The notes: generated by a model not told the origin, from the sequence alone. A stretch of 64,000 nt of DNA from JAKZVK01 sp965261065 (GCA_965261065.1 OZ253444.1:8804001-8868000), one strand, 5' to 3'. Shown: positions 33,553 through 42,478, numbered from the stretch's first letter. Numbers and translations are program-made.

Positions 33553-34551
33553 GTGACTCGGAGCTTGACCCGGACTCGGTTGGTGCCGTTTGGCCAAGCC
33601 TGCGTGTTGAGCGCCCTCATCGTCTCCCTCTCCTGGTTCTTGCGGGCGTCGGACCTCGGGTCGTCCACCGCCGGAGTCAAGCCTCTCGAAGCCATCGGCT
33701 GGAAACTGTTCTTCGACAAGATTCTGTCGGGGCCGGGGAACTTCTCATGCGGCTCGTGCCACCTGCCCGAAAAGGGTTACGAGGGCGGTGTCGCGCTAGC
33801 CAAAGGCGCCCACAACGACGTGCTGCCGCGCAGCACCCCGACGGTGGTCAACCTCAAGGAAGCAACAGCCTTCTTCTGGGACGGACGCGCTCTGTCTCTC
33901 GAGGAGCAAGCGAAAGGCCCCATCACCTCCGAGATCGAAATGGACCTCAACCTCAACGAGGCGGAAGCGCGGATTCGCGCCGACCCCGCGTATCGCAAGG
34001 CCTTCGCGGCGGCGGGTGTCGCCGAGGTTGGTATCGGCGATATTCTAGGTGCCCTGGCCGCCTTTGAGCGCAGGCTCGTCACCGGCGAAACGCCCTACGA
34101 CCGCTGGCTCACCGGTGACCGCAGCGCATTGACCGAGTCCCAAGAGCGGGGCCGCCTGATCTTCTTCGGCACGGGCCAATGTGCCGTCTGCCACTCCGGC
34201 TCGAACTTCACCGATGGCGATTTCCACAACATTGGCACCGGCACGCCGGACGACGTCGGGCGCTACTCCGTCACCAACCGCGAGCGGGACAAGGGGGCCT
34301 TCAAAACGCCGTCCCTGCGCAATTGGAAAAACCGTGAACCGTTCATGCACGACGGCCGGTTTTCATCGATGGGTGTGGTGCTCGACCACTACAGCCACGC
34401 AGCAAAAGCCCAGGTGGGGCACTCGGAGGTCGACCCGCTTTACTTCACCGACACAGCGAGGGTGGACCTCACCGCATTCATGACGGCGCTGAACGGGCCG
34501 TGGCCCGATCTCGAGCCGTTCGAGCGTGCCTGGGGTCGGCTGGCCCGGTAA
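33553..34551 (+). CDS. Di-heme cytochrome c peroxidase (MauG/CcpA family)
   Basis: This exported protein of about 332 residues has two CxxCH heme sites: CGSCH (near residue 70, in NFSCGSCHLPEKGYEGG) and CAVCH (near 210, in GTGQCAVCHSGSNFTDGDFH). The family segments NLKEATAFFWDGRALSLEEQ and FKTPSLRNWKNREPFMHDGR are present. Such periplasmic enzymes reduce hydrogen peroxide or modify protein residues (MauG type). The hydrophobic start (FGQACVLSALIVSLSWFLRA) is a signal or anchor. The start codon is uncertain: GTG at 33553 is used here and a TTG at 33538 is possible. It stands alone. Confidence 0.88.
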   Translation: MTRSLTRTRLVPFGQACVLSALIVSLSWFLRASDLGSSTAGVKPLEAIGWKLFFDKILSGPGNFSCGSCHLPEKGYEGGVALAKGAHNDVLPRSTPTVVNLKEATAFFWDGRALSLEEQAKGPITSEIEMDLNLNEAEARIRADPAYRKAFAAAGVAEVGIGDILGALAAFERRLVTGETPYDRWLTGDRSALTESQERGRLIFFGTGQCAVCHSGSNFTDGDFHNIGTGTPDDVGRYSVTNRERDKGAFKTPSLRNWKNREPFMHDGRFSSMGVVLDHYSHAAKAQVGHSEVDPLYFTDTARVDLTAFMTALNGPWPDLEPFERAWGRLAR

Positions 34552-34645
34552 GACCGACGCGCCCTCCGCGAGGAAGCTGGCAACAGAGGACAAGACTGGA
34601 CGAAAGCGAACAAGACGGCCCCACCCTGTCTGATACCATTTCGAC

Positions 34646-36658
34646 TTGGTGATCGAGCTCGTCAAGCGCTACGAGATCAAGTTTCTCGGCGTGTGCATGC
34701 TGCTGCTGAGCGCGGCGGCGGGTTGGTTGGTGCTGACCCGTCCGACGCACCGCATCGAGGGCGATTTCCTTCAACGGGAAGACCGGCGGACGGTCGACGA
34801 TTGGCTCGTCGAGAAGCTCGCGTCGACGATCGCCGAGCATCGCGTGCGGGCTTGCCGGGCGCTGGGGCGGATCGGGGACGAGTCGACGCTCGGCTTGCTG
34901 CTCGAAGCGCTCGAGGACCCAATCCCACGAGTGCGCGCCGAGGCCGCCTTCGCGATCGGCGAGATGGACGACCGCGACACACGAGCCGAGTTGGGCCGCG
35001 AGCCTCGTGCGGCCGCCGTGGCCGGCCTGATGGCGGCGCTTGCCGATAACGAGCGCATCGTCGTCACCGACGTCGTCGAGGCCTTGGGCAAGCTACGGGC
35101 GCAGGAGGCGTATCCGCGGTTGACGCAGACGGCCGCGCCGCTGCCGGTGACGATGGCCGCGCTGGTGCGGCTGGGGAAGCGCGAGGCCGTCCCGTGGATC
35201 GCGGCCCGTCGGCGCTCCGATGATCAGGAGACGCGCTGGGCCGCGACCCAGGCCCTGCTTGACCTGGAGGCCGACGTCGGCGAAGAGCTGACGCGGTCGT
35301 TCATCAACCTGATGCGCGACCGCAATCCATGGATCCGCCTGGAGGCCGCGCGCGGGCTAGCACGAGCGAAGCCGTCAAAGGAAGTGCGGCAGGCGCTGGT
35401 GGCGGCCATCGATGATCCTGACCCCAAGGTGGTCATGCAGGGACTGCGATCGATTGGCGAGGTCAAACGGCCCGACGCGTTGCCGCTGCTGGTCGAGTCG
35501 CTGGGGCACCGCAACGAGAACGTGCGCGCAGCCGCGGTCGAGGCCTTCGGTAACTTCGGTGACTCGAAAGCCGCGCCGCTGATCGAGTCGCTGCGTGGAC
35601 GCGCGTCGCCGGTTTCCTATCGGGCGGAGATCGCGCTGGCGAAACTGGGTGCGCCGTCTCTCTTCTCCGAAGCGGGCGGCGAGTTGCCGGAGAGGTATCG
35701 GCATGCGGCGGCGATCGAGAGCTTGCTGTCGGGAGCGGGGCCTCGCAGCCCGCCACCGCTGTTGGAGTGGGCGTCGAGGGTTTGGGAGGCGGATGAAGAT
35801 TTCGCGCGCCCCGCGCGCCCCGCGATCCTGCGAGCGCTCGCGGAAGCGAAGCATCTCGATGCCGAGCGATTTCTGCGGGAGGCGGTCGGTGATGCCGATC
35901 CCCGTGTGCGGTGGGTCGCGCTCGAGTTGTTGCCGTCGGCTTCGGTCGAGACCTGCCGCTCCGCTTACGACGGTGCGTCGGACGACCCGGCCACGCGGCT
36001 GGCTGCTTTGGATTGTGCGGCGCGTGGGACCAGTGGACAGGGCGGCGCTTCGTCCGCGGCGAAGGCGTTGTTCGAGAAGGCTCTTGACGATCCCGTCCGC
36101 CGGGTTCGTATCCGCGCGGTGAAACACCTGCGGTTGCTTTTCAACGAGGACCACGACGAGAAGATCGGGCCCGCGGACGTTCGCTACGACGAAGCGGAGT
36201 ATCAGCGCATCGCCCGCTCGACCAGCCGCCTGATTCGCATCGAGACGTCGGTTGGCGAGATCGAGTTGAAGCTCGACTACGCGAACGCTCCACTGACCGC
36301 GCGGAACTTTATTGAGTTGGCCCGTGAGGGATTCTACACCGGGCAGCGTTTCGTCGATGTCGTGCCGGGGAGTTACGCGTTGGCGGGCGATCCTCGTGAG
36401 ACGGACCGCCCCGGGTCGGATTCAAAGATGCCGGACTATACGATTCGCACGGAGATCAATCGCGAGCCGTTCCTGAGGGGCAGCCTTGCCATGGCCGAAG
36501 GCCACAAGGATTCAGCGGCGGCACGCTTCATCATTTGCCTCGCGCCGCAGCCTTTGTGGGAAGGCCGCTACACAAACTTCGGGAGGCTGGTCTCAGGGGA
36601 CTCGTTGTTGGACCGGATTACGGTCGAGACGCGGATTCTGCGCGTCGTGGTGCCTTGA
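34646..36658 (+). CDS. Membrane-anchored HEAT-repeat protein fused to a cyclophilin domain
   Basis: The 670-residue protein has an N-terminal membrane anchor (FLGVCMLLLSAAAGWLVL). About a dozen HEAT/PBS-type alpha repeats follow (RACRALGRIGDESTLGLLLE, VRAEAAFAIGEMDD, VRAAAVEAFGNFGDSKAAPL) through about residue 510. A C-terminal cyclophilin-type peptidyl-prolyl isomerase domain (about 520-670) reads RIETSVGEIELKLDYANAPL, TARNFIELAREGFYTGQRFV and LWEGRYTNFGRLVSG. The arrangement suggests an extracytoplasmic folding factor that uses the repeats to hold clients. The start is TTG at 34646 or GTG at 34649. REP-like palindromes follow its stop at once. Confidence 0.88.
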   Translation: MVIELVKRYEIKFLGVCMLLLSAAAGWLVLTRPTHRIEGDFLQREDRRTVDDWLVEKLASTIAEHRVRACRALGRIGDESTLGLLLEALEDPIPRVRAEAAFAIGEMDDRDTRAELGREPRAAAVAGLMAALADNERIVVTDVVEALGKLRAQEAYPRLTQTAAPLPVTMAALVRLGKREAVPWIAARRRSDDQETRWAATQALLDLEADVGEELTRSFINLMRDRNPWIRLEAARGLARAKPSKEVRQALVAAIDDPDPKVVMQGLRSIGEVKRPDALPLLVESLGHRNENVRAAAVEAFGNFGDSKAAPLIESLRGRASPVSYRAEIALAKLGAPSLFSEAGGELPERYRHAAAIESLLSGAGPRSPPPLLEWASRVWEADEDFARPARPAILRALAEAKHLDAERFLREAVGDADPRVRWVALELLPSASVETCRSAYDGASDDPATRLAALDCAARGTSGQGGASSAAKALFEKALDDPVRRVRIRAVKHLRLLFNEDHDEKIGPADVRYDEAEYQRIARSTSRLIRIETSVGEIELKLDYANAPLTARNFIELAREGFYTGQRFVDVVPGSYALAGDPRETDRPGSDSKMPDYTIRTEINREPFLRGSLAMAEGHKDSAAARFIICLAPQPLWEGRYTNFGRLVSGDSLLDRITVETRILRVVVP

Positions 36659-36742
36659 AGTAGGGGCACGGCATGCCGTGCCCGGCGGCTTCGAACGGGC
36701 GACTTGACCCGAACACGCGCACAGCGTGCTGTGCCCCTACTT
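36658..36742. repeat. Inverted pair of REP-like palindromes between convergent genes
   Basis: The perfect 20-base palindrome GGGCACGGCATGCCGTGCCC (36664-36683) and the stem GCACAGC-GT-GCTGTGC (36719-36734) are themselves enclosed by inverted 12-mers AAGTAGGGGCAC (36658-36669) and GTGCCCCTACTT (36731-36742). The layout resembles a BIME-type REP pair. A related unit lies at 12925-12950. It may serve as a bidirectional terminator or mRNA stabiliser. Confidence 0.7.
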
Positions 36743-36812
36743 CTGGGCTCGCCGGCTCCGTTGGGATGTCAAGGGCGTAGGGCGTCGACCAGGTTGCTTA
36801 GGAATCGGGAGG

Positions 36813-37730
36813 CTAGTCTTGGCGGCCGCCGGGCATGACTTGTAGCAGGGTGTCGAGTTGCTGGCGGGCGATGCGCGACCAAGGGCTGCTCGAGTCGAGT
36901 TGCAGGTACTCTCGCCAATGCTTGGCCGCGCGCATCGGCTCGCGCTGCCTTTCGTAGACCAGGGCGAGGTTGTAATGGGCGTCGGCGTAATTCGGCTGCA
37001 GGCGTAGGGCCAACTCGTAGCATTCGATGGCTTCGTCGAGACGGCTGGTCTCTTCGCTGATGTTGCCCAGATTGAAGTGCGCCAGCGGGTAGTGCGGCGA
37101 GGTCCGCAGCGCTTCACGATAGCAGCGCTCGGCCTCGCCAAGGTCGCCGCGGCGGTAGCGCAGCGTGCCGATGTTGACCCACGCTCCGGCCGCATCGGGG
37201 TTGAGTTCCAAGGCGCGCTCATAGGCGTTCATCGCGCCCTCATCGTCGACGCCCTGCTCCTCGATTTCGAGCCCTTGGCGGAACCAGCGCTCGGCTTGCT
37301 GTAGCTTTTCGAAGCCGTTGCGCCCGGTGGCGTGCACTACCGTTTTGGGCGTCGGGGCGGAGCTTTCGAACTCAAGCAGTAGCTGCCCGGTGATGGCCTC
37401 CATGCGCGCGCCAGGCAGGTTGACCTCCAGGCGGCGGCCGTTGGCGACGATCTTCAGCTCGGTCAGCGGCTGCTCGACGCCGGGGAGCGACTTGCGCAGT
37501 GCCGAGAGGGAATCTTTGATGCGGCGCGGCGGGATGCTATCTTGCCGCAGCTTGAGGAGCGTACGCAGGGCGACTAGGTCGGAGAAGCGGAACTCTCCCC
37601 GCTCCTCGCACAACCCGTGACGCTCCCACGAGCGCAAGCGGTTCTCACGGATCTTGAGGATGCGCCTGACCTGCGAACGCGAATAGCCGCTGTCGGCAGC
37701 CGGGAGGCCCACGCAAGAAGTGTAGCGCAA
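36813..37730 (-). CDS. MerR-type DNA-binding domain fused to TPR repeats
   Basis: The 305-residue protein starts with a MerR-like winged helix (about 14-75: YSRSQVRRILKIRENRLRSW, FRFSDLVALRTLLKLRQDSI, PPRRIKDSLSALRKSLPG). At least four tetratricopeptide repeats follow in the second half (AMNAYERALELNPDAAGAWV, EAERCYREALRTSPHYPLAH, EAIECYELALRLQPNYADAH). It is probably a regulator whose activity depends on protein contacts through the TPRs; the target is unknown. The start is a TTG; a GTG six codons further in is possible. It converges with the HEAT-cyclophilin gene across the REP pair. Confidence 0.83.
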   Translation of the reverse strand: MRYTSCVGLPAADSGYSRSQVRRILKIRENRLRSWERHGLCEERGEFRFSDLVALRTLLKLRQDSIPPRRIKDSLSALRKSLPGVEQPLTELKIVANGRRLEVNLPGARMEAITGQLLLEFESSAPTPKTVVHATGRNGFEKLQQAERWFRQGLEIEEQGVDDEGAMNAYERALELNPDAAGAWVNIGTLRYRRGDLGEAERCYREALRTSPHYPLAHFNLGNISEETSRLDEAIECYELALRLQPNYADAHYNLALVYERQREPMRAAKHWREYLQLDSSSPWSRIARQQLDTLLQVMPGGRQD

Positions 37731-37808
37731 TTACGAGCGCAGGCGAAACCGGCGGAGAGCGCCTGACGCCGTTGTGGCTACCACACGCAGTGGTCCGAAA
37801 GCGACTAC

Positions 37809-38660
37809 TCACGTTGGCCGGTCGCCGGCCGCGGTGGTGCGATTCATCAGACGCGGCTTGGTGTCGTCGTAGTCGTAGACGGCGTAGTGCATCGCGCAAC
37901 GGTTGTCCCACAGCAGAAGGTCGCCTTGGCGCCAGCGGTGGCGGAAGACGTTTTCGGGGCGCGTGGCATGCAGGTGGAGGAACTCGAGCAGCGGCCGGCT
38001 CTCGTCTTCGGTCATCGCGGCGAAGTGCGACGTGAAGTAAGGATTGACGTACAGCGCCTTGCGGCCGGTCTCGGGGTGGGTCCGGACGGCCGGGTGCTCC
38101 GCCGGCGGCGGGATGTCGGCGATCGGCCGGCCATCGCTCACACCGGCGCGGTTCCGTTGGGCGAGCGGCGCGCTGGTGTGCATCGCGGTGAGGCCGTCGA
38201 GCATCCGCCGCATTCCTTCCGACAACTCGTCGTAGGCGTGGTACATATTGCAGAACATGGTGTCGCCGCAGCCCTCGGTGATTGTGCGGGCGTAGAGCAC
38301 CGAGCAAGCGGGCGGCTTCTCGGCGAACGAGATGTCGGAATGCCAGAAGTCGTTGCGCGCGCCGGGCGTGCCCTTCTTGTTTTCGAAGACGAGGACTTCG
38401 GGGTGCCCCTCGATGCCCCGGCGTGAGGCCAGTGGGTGTGGTTCGACCGGCCCGAACAATCGAGTGAAGGCGAGCTGGTCCGCGGGTGTGAGTTGCTGCT
38501 CCGGGAAGACCAGCACGAGATGGCTGTGGAAGGCTTGCTTGATGGCGGCGACAAGTGGGTCACTGAGAGAGCCGGCCAGATCGATGTCCGTCACCTCCGC
38601 CCCGAGCGTGCCGGACAACGGTTTCACGGTCAATCGAAAAGGGGATTGGGTCGCTTGCAT
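37809..38660 (-). CDS. TauD/TfdA-family alpha-ketoglutarate dioxygenase
   Basis: The 283-residue non-heme iron oxygenase couples oxidation of a small substrate (taurine-like sulfonates or aryloxyalkanoates in characterised members) to decarboxylation of 2-oxoglutarate. The iron ligands are visible: H and D in FWHSDISFAEKPP and His in WDNRCAMHYAVYDY. The Arg that binds 2-oxoglutarate lies shortly after. I use the ATG at 38660 (MQATQSPFRLTVKPLSGTLG); the 72 upstream codons overlap hicB and look non-coding. No sulfonate transporter is adjacent, so the substrate is open. Confidence 0.9.
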   Translation of the reverse strand: MQATQSPFRLTVKPLSGTLGAEVTDIDLAGSLSDPLVAAIKQAFHSHLVLVFPEQQLTPADQLAFTRLFGPVEPHPLASRRGIEGHPEVLVFENKKGTPGARNDFWHSDISFAEKPPACSVLYARTITEGCGDTMFCNMYHAYDELSEGMRRMLDGLTAMHTSAPLAQRNRAGVSDGRPIADIPPPAEHPAVRTHPETGRKALYVNPYFTSHFAAMTEDESRPLLEFLHLHATRPENVFRHRWRQGDLLLWDNRCAMHYAVYDYDDTKPRLMNRTTAAGDRPT

Positions 38661-38673
38661 GGCGAAGGTCCAC

Positions 38674-38886
38674 TCAAGTGGATGCGTGGATGTAGTCGGC
38701 AACGGTAGTGGGTTCCGGAACCGGCTCACCGTCTTCCTTGAGGCCTCGCAGGTGCATCTCAATCGCCCCGCGCATGAGGCACTCGGCTTCCTCGCGGGTT
38801 CCCCCCGCAGCGATGCAGCCGGGAATATCCGGGGCGTACGCGCTGTAGCCCGTGGTCGTCTTCTCGTAGATAACAACGTATCTCAT
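38674..38886 (-). CDS. hicB: HicB-type antitoxin (second locus)
   Basis: The 70-residue protein reads MRYVVIYEKTTTGYSAYAPD, IPGCIAAGGTREEAECLMRG and AIEMHLRGLKEDGEPVPEPT, a short HicB. The ATG at 38886 overlaps the hicA stop (ATGA). It is clearly diverged from the pair at 30.5-30.9 kb, so this is an independent locus and not a duplicate. It lies just upstream of the TauD gene on the same strand. Confidence 0.9.
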   Translation of the reverse strand: MRYVVIYEKTTTGYSAYAPDIPGCIAAGGTREEAECLMRGAIEMHLRGLKEDGEPVPEPTTVADYIHAST

Positions 38887-39071
38887 GACTCCAGCCCTGC
38901 TTGTCGTTTGATGCTCTTCAGCGTCTCTACGGCGAGTTCTTTTGACGGATGACCCGCCACGGTGACACGACCTCTTTTTTCGGGATGTTTGAATTGCCGG
39001 TGACTCCCTTTCTGTTGGACAAGACGCCACCCGTCAGCATGAATCGCCTTGAGGATGTCACGTATCTTCAC
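38883..39071 (-). CDS. hicA: HicA-type mRNA interferase toxin (second locus)
   Basis: The 62-residue toxin reads MKIRDILKAIHADGWRLVQQ, KGSHRQFKHPEKRGRVTVAG and HPSKELAVETLKSIKRQAGL, with the catalytic His in GSHRQFKH. Length and N terminus match the family exactly. It is translated with hicB through a four-base overlap. Confidence 0.92.
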   Translation of the reverse strand: MKIRDILKAIHADGWRLVQQKGSHRQFKHPEKRGRVTVAGHPSKELAVETLKSIKRQAGLES

Positions 39072-39125
39072 CTCGTCATATTCTATGCCCGCTACGCATG
39101 GCTCTCGGCGCCTGACTTGCCCCAG

Positions 39126-40364
39126 TTACTGTGTGATCTCGCGGAAGACACGCAGCCAGTTGCCGCCGAGAATCTTGCGAATTCTTTCTTCAGAGTAGCC
39201 CTTCTCGACGAGCGCCCGCGTCAGGCTGGGGTACTCGCGGACGTTGGTCATGCCGCCGCGGGAGTTGATGCCGCCGCCGAAGTCCGACCCCAGGGCGACG
39301 TTGTCCTCGCCGATGAGCTCGACCGCGTAGTCTATCGCGTCGACGAAGCGCGTGACTGGCTCGATGATCTCGGCGGGCGGCATGCGGTAGGGTCTCGCAT
39401 ACGAGACCCGATGGCGATTGGCGATCTCCGCGATTCTAGGATGGGCGGACAGTGCGGGGAGCGGCGCGGACGGCGGTAGGCCGCGCGACGACTTCGGAAA
39501 CTCCCGGAAAAACAACGGGCTCCACGTGTTCGGGCTGAAGTGAACGGCCAGCACGCCTCCTTTGGCGGCCAGCGCCTTGACCATCTCGTCGCCGGCGTTG
39601 GCGGGGTGGTCCGGGTTGAGGGCGCGCATGCCTTGATGGGTGGCCACCACGGGGTCGTCGCTGGCCTCTACGACTTGCATCCAAGTCGCCTCGGATGCGT
39701 GGGCGAGATTGATGACTATCCCCAGCCGGTTCATCTCGCGAATCACCGCACGCCCGTGATCGTTGATGCCGCCCCAACGCGCGGTGCAGCAGGACGAATC
39801 GGCGAACTCATGGTTCTTCGAATTGCCCGCGATCTGAAGCGACCGCAGCCCCAGGTTGTAGAGCCCGCGGAGCACGCCGAGGTCGCCCTCCTTGTCGAAG
39901 GCGCCCTCGAGATCAAGCACCGCGGCGATCTTGCCGGATCGGGCAATGCGTTCGACATCGTCGGCGTTCAGAGCCATCTCGATCGTGTCGCGGTTGTTGT
40001 GGATCTGTTCGCGGGCGAGCTCGATGAGCTTGACGGTTTGCTTGACCTCGTAGCCATGCTCGACGTACTCGGGCTCGACGTAGAGATTGAGGAACATAGC
40101 ATCGATCCCGCCGTCCTTCGCGTTCGGTAGATCGATACCGATGCCGCTCATCGGCCCCGGCAGGCGCTCGCCGATGTCGCCGCCTAGATAGAGTTGGCGG
40201 TTGACAAAGTGGAGATGCGCGTCAAAGACGAGGGCGTCACGGTGGATCCGGGCGGCCTCGGCCCCAGGGGCTTGAGCGAAGGCGGGCCCAGTCACAGTCA
40301 CAAACGTCGTGGCCAGAAACATCGCTGCGAGAAAGGTAACGGCGAGAAGGGAGAGTCGTATCAT
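39126..40364 (-). CDS. Exported membrane dipeptidase (peptidase family M19)
   Basis: The 412-residue zinc dipeptidase has a Sec signal (MIRLSLLAVTFLAAMFLATT, ending before FAQAPG). Family features: VFDAHLHFVN (zinc ligands, HxH in place of the usual HxD), AAVLDLEGAF (bridging Glu), GLRSLQIAGNSKNHEFADSS, GIVINLAHASEATWMQVVEA and PVVATHQGMRALNPDHPANA. The C-terminal RIRKILGGNWLRVFREI is the standard M19 ending. It acts outside the cytoplasm on dipeptides or related bonds. It stands alone, divergent from the metallo-beta-lactamase-fold gene. Confidence 0.92.
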   Translation of the reverse strand: MIRLSLLAVTFLAAMFLATTFVTVTGPAFAQAPGAEAARIHRDALVFDAHLHFVNRQLYLGGDIGERLPGPMSGIGIDLPNAKDGGIDAMFLNLYVEPEYVEHGYEVKQTVKLIELAREQIHNNRDTIEMALNADDVERIARSGKIAAVLDLEGAFDKEGDLGVLRGLYNLGLRSLQIAGNSKNHEFADSSCCTARWGGINDHGRAVIREMNRLGIVINLAHASEATWMQVVEASDDPVVATHQGMRALNPDHPANAGDEMVKALAAKGGVLAVHFSPNTWSPLFFREFPKSSRGLPPSAPLPALSAHPRIAEIANRHRVSYARPYRMPPAEIIEPVTRFVDAIDYAVELIGEDNVALGSDFGGGINSRGGMTNVREYPSLTRALVEKGYSEERIRKILGGNWLRVFREITQ

Positions 40365-40501
40365 GGTCTGCTCCGTCGCCTGAATTGTAGCGCCCGGGGC
40401 GTTGTCTCGCTCGGCCTGCGACGGAGTCCGGAAATGTACAATTTACGGAAGCGTAGCCGCGGGTGCGACGATCGCGCGAGCGTGTGCAGAGAGGCCGGAC
40501 G

Positions 40502-42301
40502 ATGAAGCAGTGCAGCGAACACTTGTATTGGATCGACGACACGTGCAGCGCTTACCTCATGACCGATGGGGAGGCGGGGCTGCTGATCGATTGCGGTACG
40601 GACTTTTCTCCCGAGGCGTTGAGGGGCTCGCCGGCGGCACGCGTGGAACAACTGTTACTCACGCATTTCCACCGCGACCAGTGTGCGGGCGCCGCCGTTT
40701 GGCAGCAACAAGCCACCAAGGTGGGTATCCCGTTCTGCGAGAAGCGCTACTTCGAGGAGACGGACCTGCTGCGCGCTTCGTATGACATCTTCGATAACTA
40801 CACCTCGTTCTATCCGTGCTTCGGACCGCTGACCGACCTGACCGGTGACTTCTATGTTCGCGACTACGAAGCGATCGAGTGGCGCGGCATCCGGTTCGAT
40901 TGCGTGCCGCTGCCGGGTCACACGTTCGGGTCGGTGGGCTATCGGTTTGAACTCGATGGCAAGCGCTTCCTGGCGTGCGGGGATTTGCTGAGCGCCCCCG
41001 GCAAGATCCACGAGTACTACTCAACCCAGTGGCGCTACATGGACTTCCAGGGTCATGTGAATCAACTCGAGAGCCTGCGGTGGGTCGAGTCGCTCGAGGC
41101 CGACTGGCTGCTGCCGGGACATGGGGAGCCGTTTCGCGTGACACCCGAGGCGATCCGATCGCTGCGGGAGGACTTCGAGCGGCTGTACGAGTTGTTCCAT
41201 GGCCGCGCGTACGAATACTACCAGCCGCGATTTCGGAAGGTGACAGAGCATGTTCATGAGATCGCCAACACCGAGGCCCGGACGTACATCGTGCAAGACG
41301 ATCAGGGCCACGGGTTGCTGATCGATTGCGGCTATGCTTCAAACGCGCCGATCAATGCGAATCCGCACCGCTTCATCGACAATGTGACGCCTTACCTCGA
41401 TCCGGAGTTAGGGATCACGTCGGTCGAATGGTTTCTGCCCACCCACTACCACGACGATCACTTAGCCGGCTATCCGGCGTTGAAGAACCGCTATGGGACT
41501 CGGGTGGCGGCGTCGCGCGAGCTGGCCGACATTCTCGAGCGCCCGGAAAACTACGACATGCCGTGCTTGCTCCCCGAGGGTGTGAGTGTCGATCGCACGG
41601 TGGAACGGGGTGAGGCATTCGAGTGGCGCGGTATGCGGTTCTACATCGAGCAGCATCCCGGCCAGACGCTCTATCACCAACTGATCTGGTTCGAGGCCGA
41701 TGGGAAGAAGTTCCTCTCGATCGGCGACAACGTCTCGGGCCTGAGCTTCCGCGAGCAGCGAGACTACATTCATTCGTTCATCCCGAAAAACCGCACGCCG
41801 GTGTCGAGCTATCGGGATATGTCCCGCCAGATTCTCGATCACGCGCCCGACACTGTTCTTACAGGGCACGGCGGCGCCGTTCCGTTCGAGCGGGACAAGG
41901 TCGAGCGCTGGCGCGACTGGATGGACGAGTGGCAGGGGCGCTTCGAGCGGATACTGGACCAGCCGCATCCAAACTTGGGCATGGATCCGCAGTGGATTGA
42001 GTTCTATCCCTACAAGTTCCGCGTTCGTCGCGGCGAGGTGCGGAGGTTGAAGCTTCGCGTGACGAATCATGAAACGGAGACGAGGGCGTGTACGGTAAGT
42101 TTTCGGTCAGTCGCGGGGGTGAAGATCGAGCCGGATGGGGTGGAGTTGCAGGCGGGGGCCCGGGCAGTCACGGAGTGTGAGTTGACGGTGACCTTTCCCG
42201 GTGCCTTCACAACGCACTCGATTGCGGTGGTAGCCGATGTGACGTGGAACGGGCGCCGGCTGGGCGAGATCGCCGAGGCGATCGCGTTGCCGATTCGTTG
42301 A
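40502..42301 (+). CDS. Protein with two metallo-beta-lactamase-fold domains
   Basis: The 599-residue protein contains two successive MBL domains. The first (about 5-245) has the metal motif as THFHRDQCAGA, with Gln replacing the last His of HxHxDH. The second (about 255-470) has a complete THYHDDHLAGY and a later TGHGGAVPFE. A beta-rich C-terminal domain (about 490-599) follows. One domain is probably catalytic and the other degenerate. No sulfurtransferase or flavodoxin domain is present and the substrate is unknown. I use the ATG at 40502 (MKQCSEHLYWIDDTCSAYLM). Confidence 0.85.
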   Translation: MKQCSEHLYWIDDTCSAYLMTDGEAGLLIDCGTDFSPEALRGSPAARVEQLLLTHFHRDQCAGAAVWQQQATKVGIPFCEKRYFEETDLLRASYDIFDNYTSFYPCFGPLTDLTGDFYVRDYEAIEWRGIRFDCVPLPGHTFGSVGYRFELDGKRFLACGDLLSAPGKIHEYYSTQWRYMDFQGHVNQLESLRWVESLEADWLLPGHGEPFRVTPEAIRSLREDFERLYELFHGRAYEYYQPRFRKVTEHVHEIANTEARTYIVQDDQGHGLLIDCGYASNAPINANPHRFIDNVTPYLDPELGITSVEWFLPTHYHDDHLAGYPALKNRYGTRVAASRELADILERPENYDMPCLLPEGVSVDRTVERGEAFEWRGMRFYIEQHPGQTLYHQLIWFEADGKKFLSIGDNVSGLSFREQRDYIHSFIPKNRTPVSSYRDMSRQILDHAPDTVLTGHGGAVPFERDKVERWRDWMDEWQGRFERILDQPHPNLGMDPQWIEFYPYKFRVRRGEVRRLKLRVTNHETETRACTVSFRSVAGVKIEPDGVELQAGARAVTECELTVTFPGAFTTHSIAVVADVTWNGRRLGEIAEAIALPIR

Positions 42302-42433
42302 CACGGGCTGGTGGGTGGAGCGGGTTTCCGCCGATTGATTTCTTAGGGCGCCATGTGTGGCGTCAGATGCCGAGTCATATTGGCGAATCGCCTAAAGATG
42401 TCTCGGTCTAGAGCCGCCCGAGGACGCGCCGGA

Positions 42434-42478
42434 GTTCGTGCCGGACCGCTCCCTGACGGTCACGGCTCGGTTTCCGAA
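42434..42478. repeat. Dispersed repeat, empty copy of the IS1182 target
   Basis: TTCGTGCCGGACCGCTCCCT followed by GACGGTCACGGCTCGGTTTC occurs here uninterrupted. The same sequence flanks the IS1182 element at 45.2-47.0 kb, split after CCCTGA. It is a short, GC-rich interspersed repeat; this copy lies just before the Cys-cluster gene. Confidence 0.75.
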
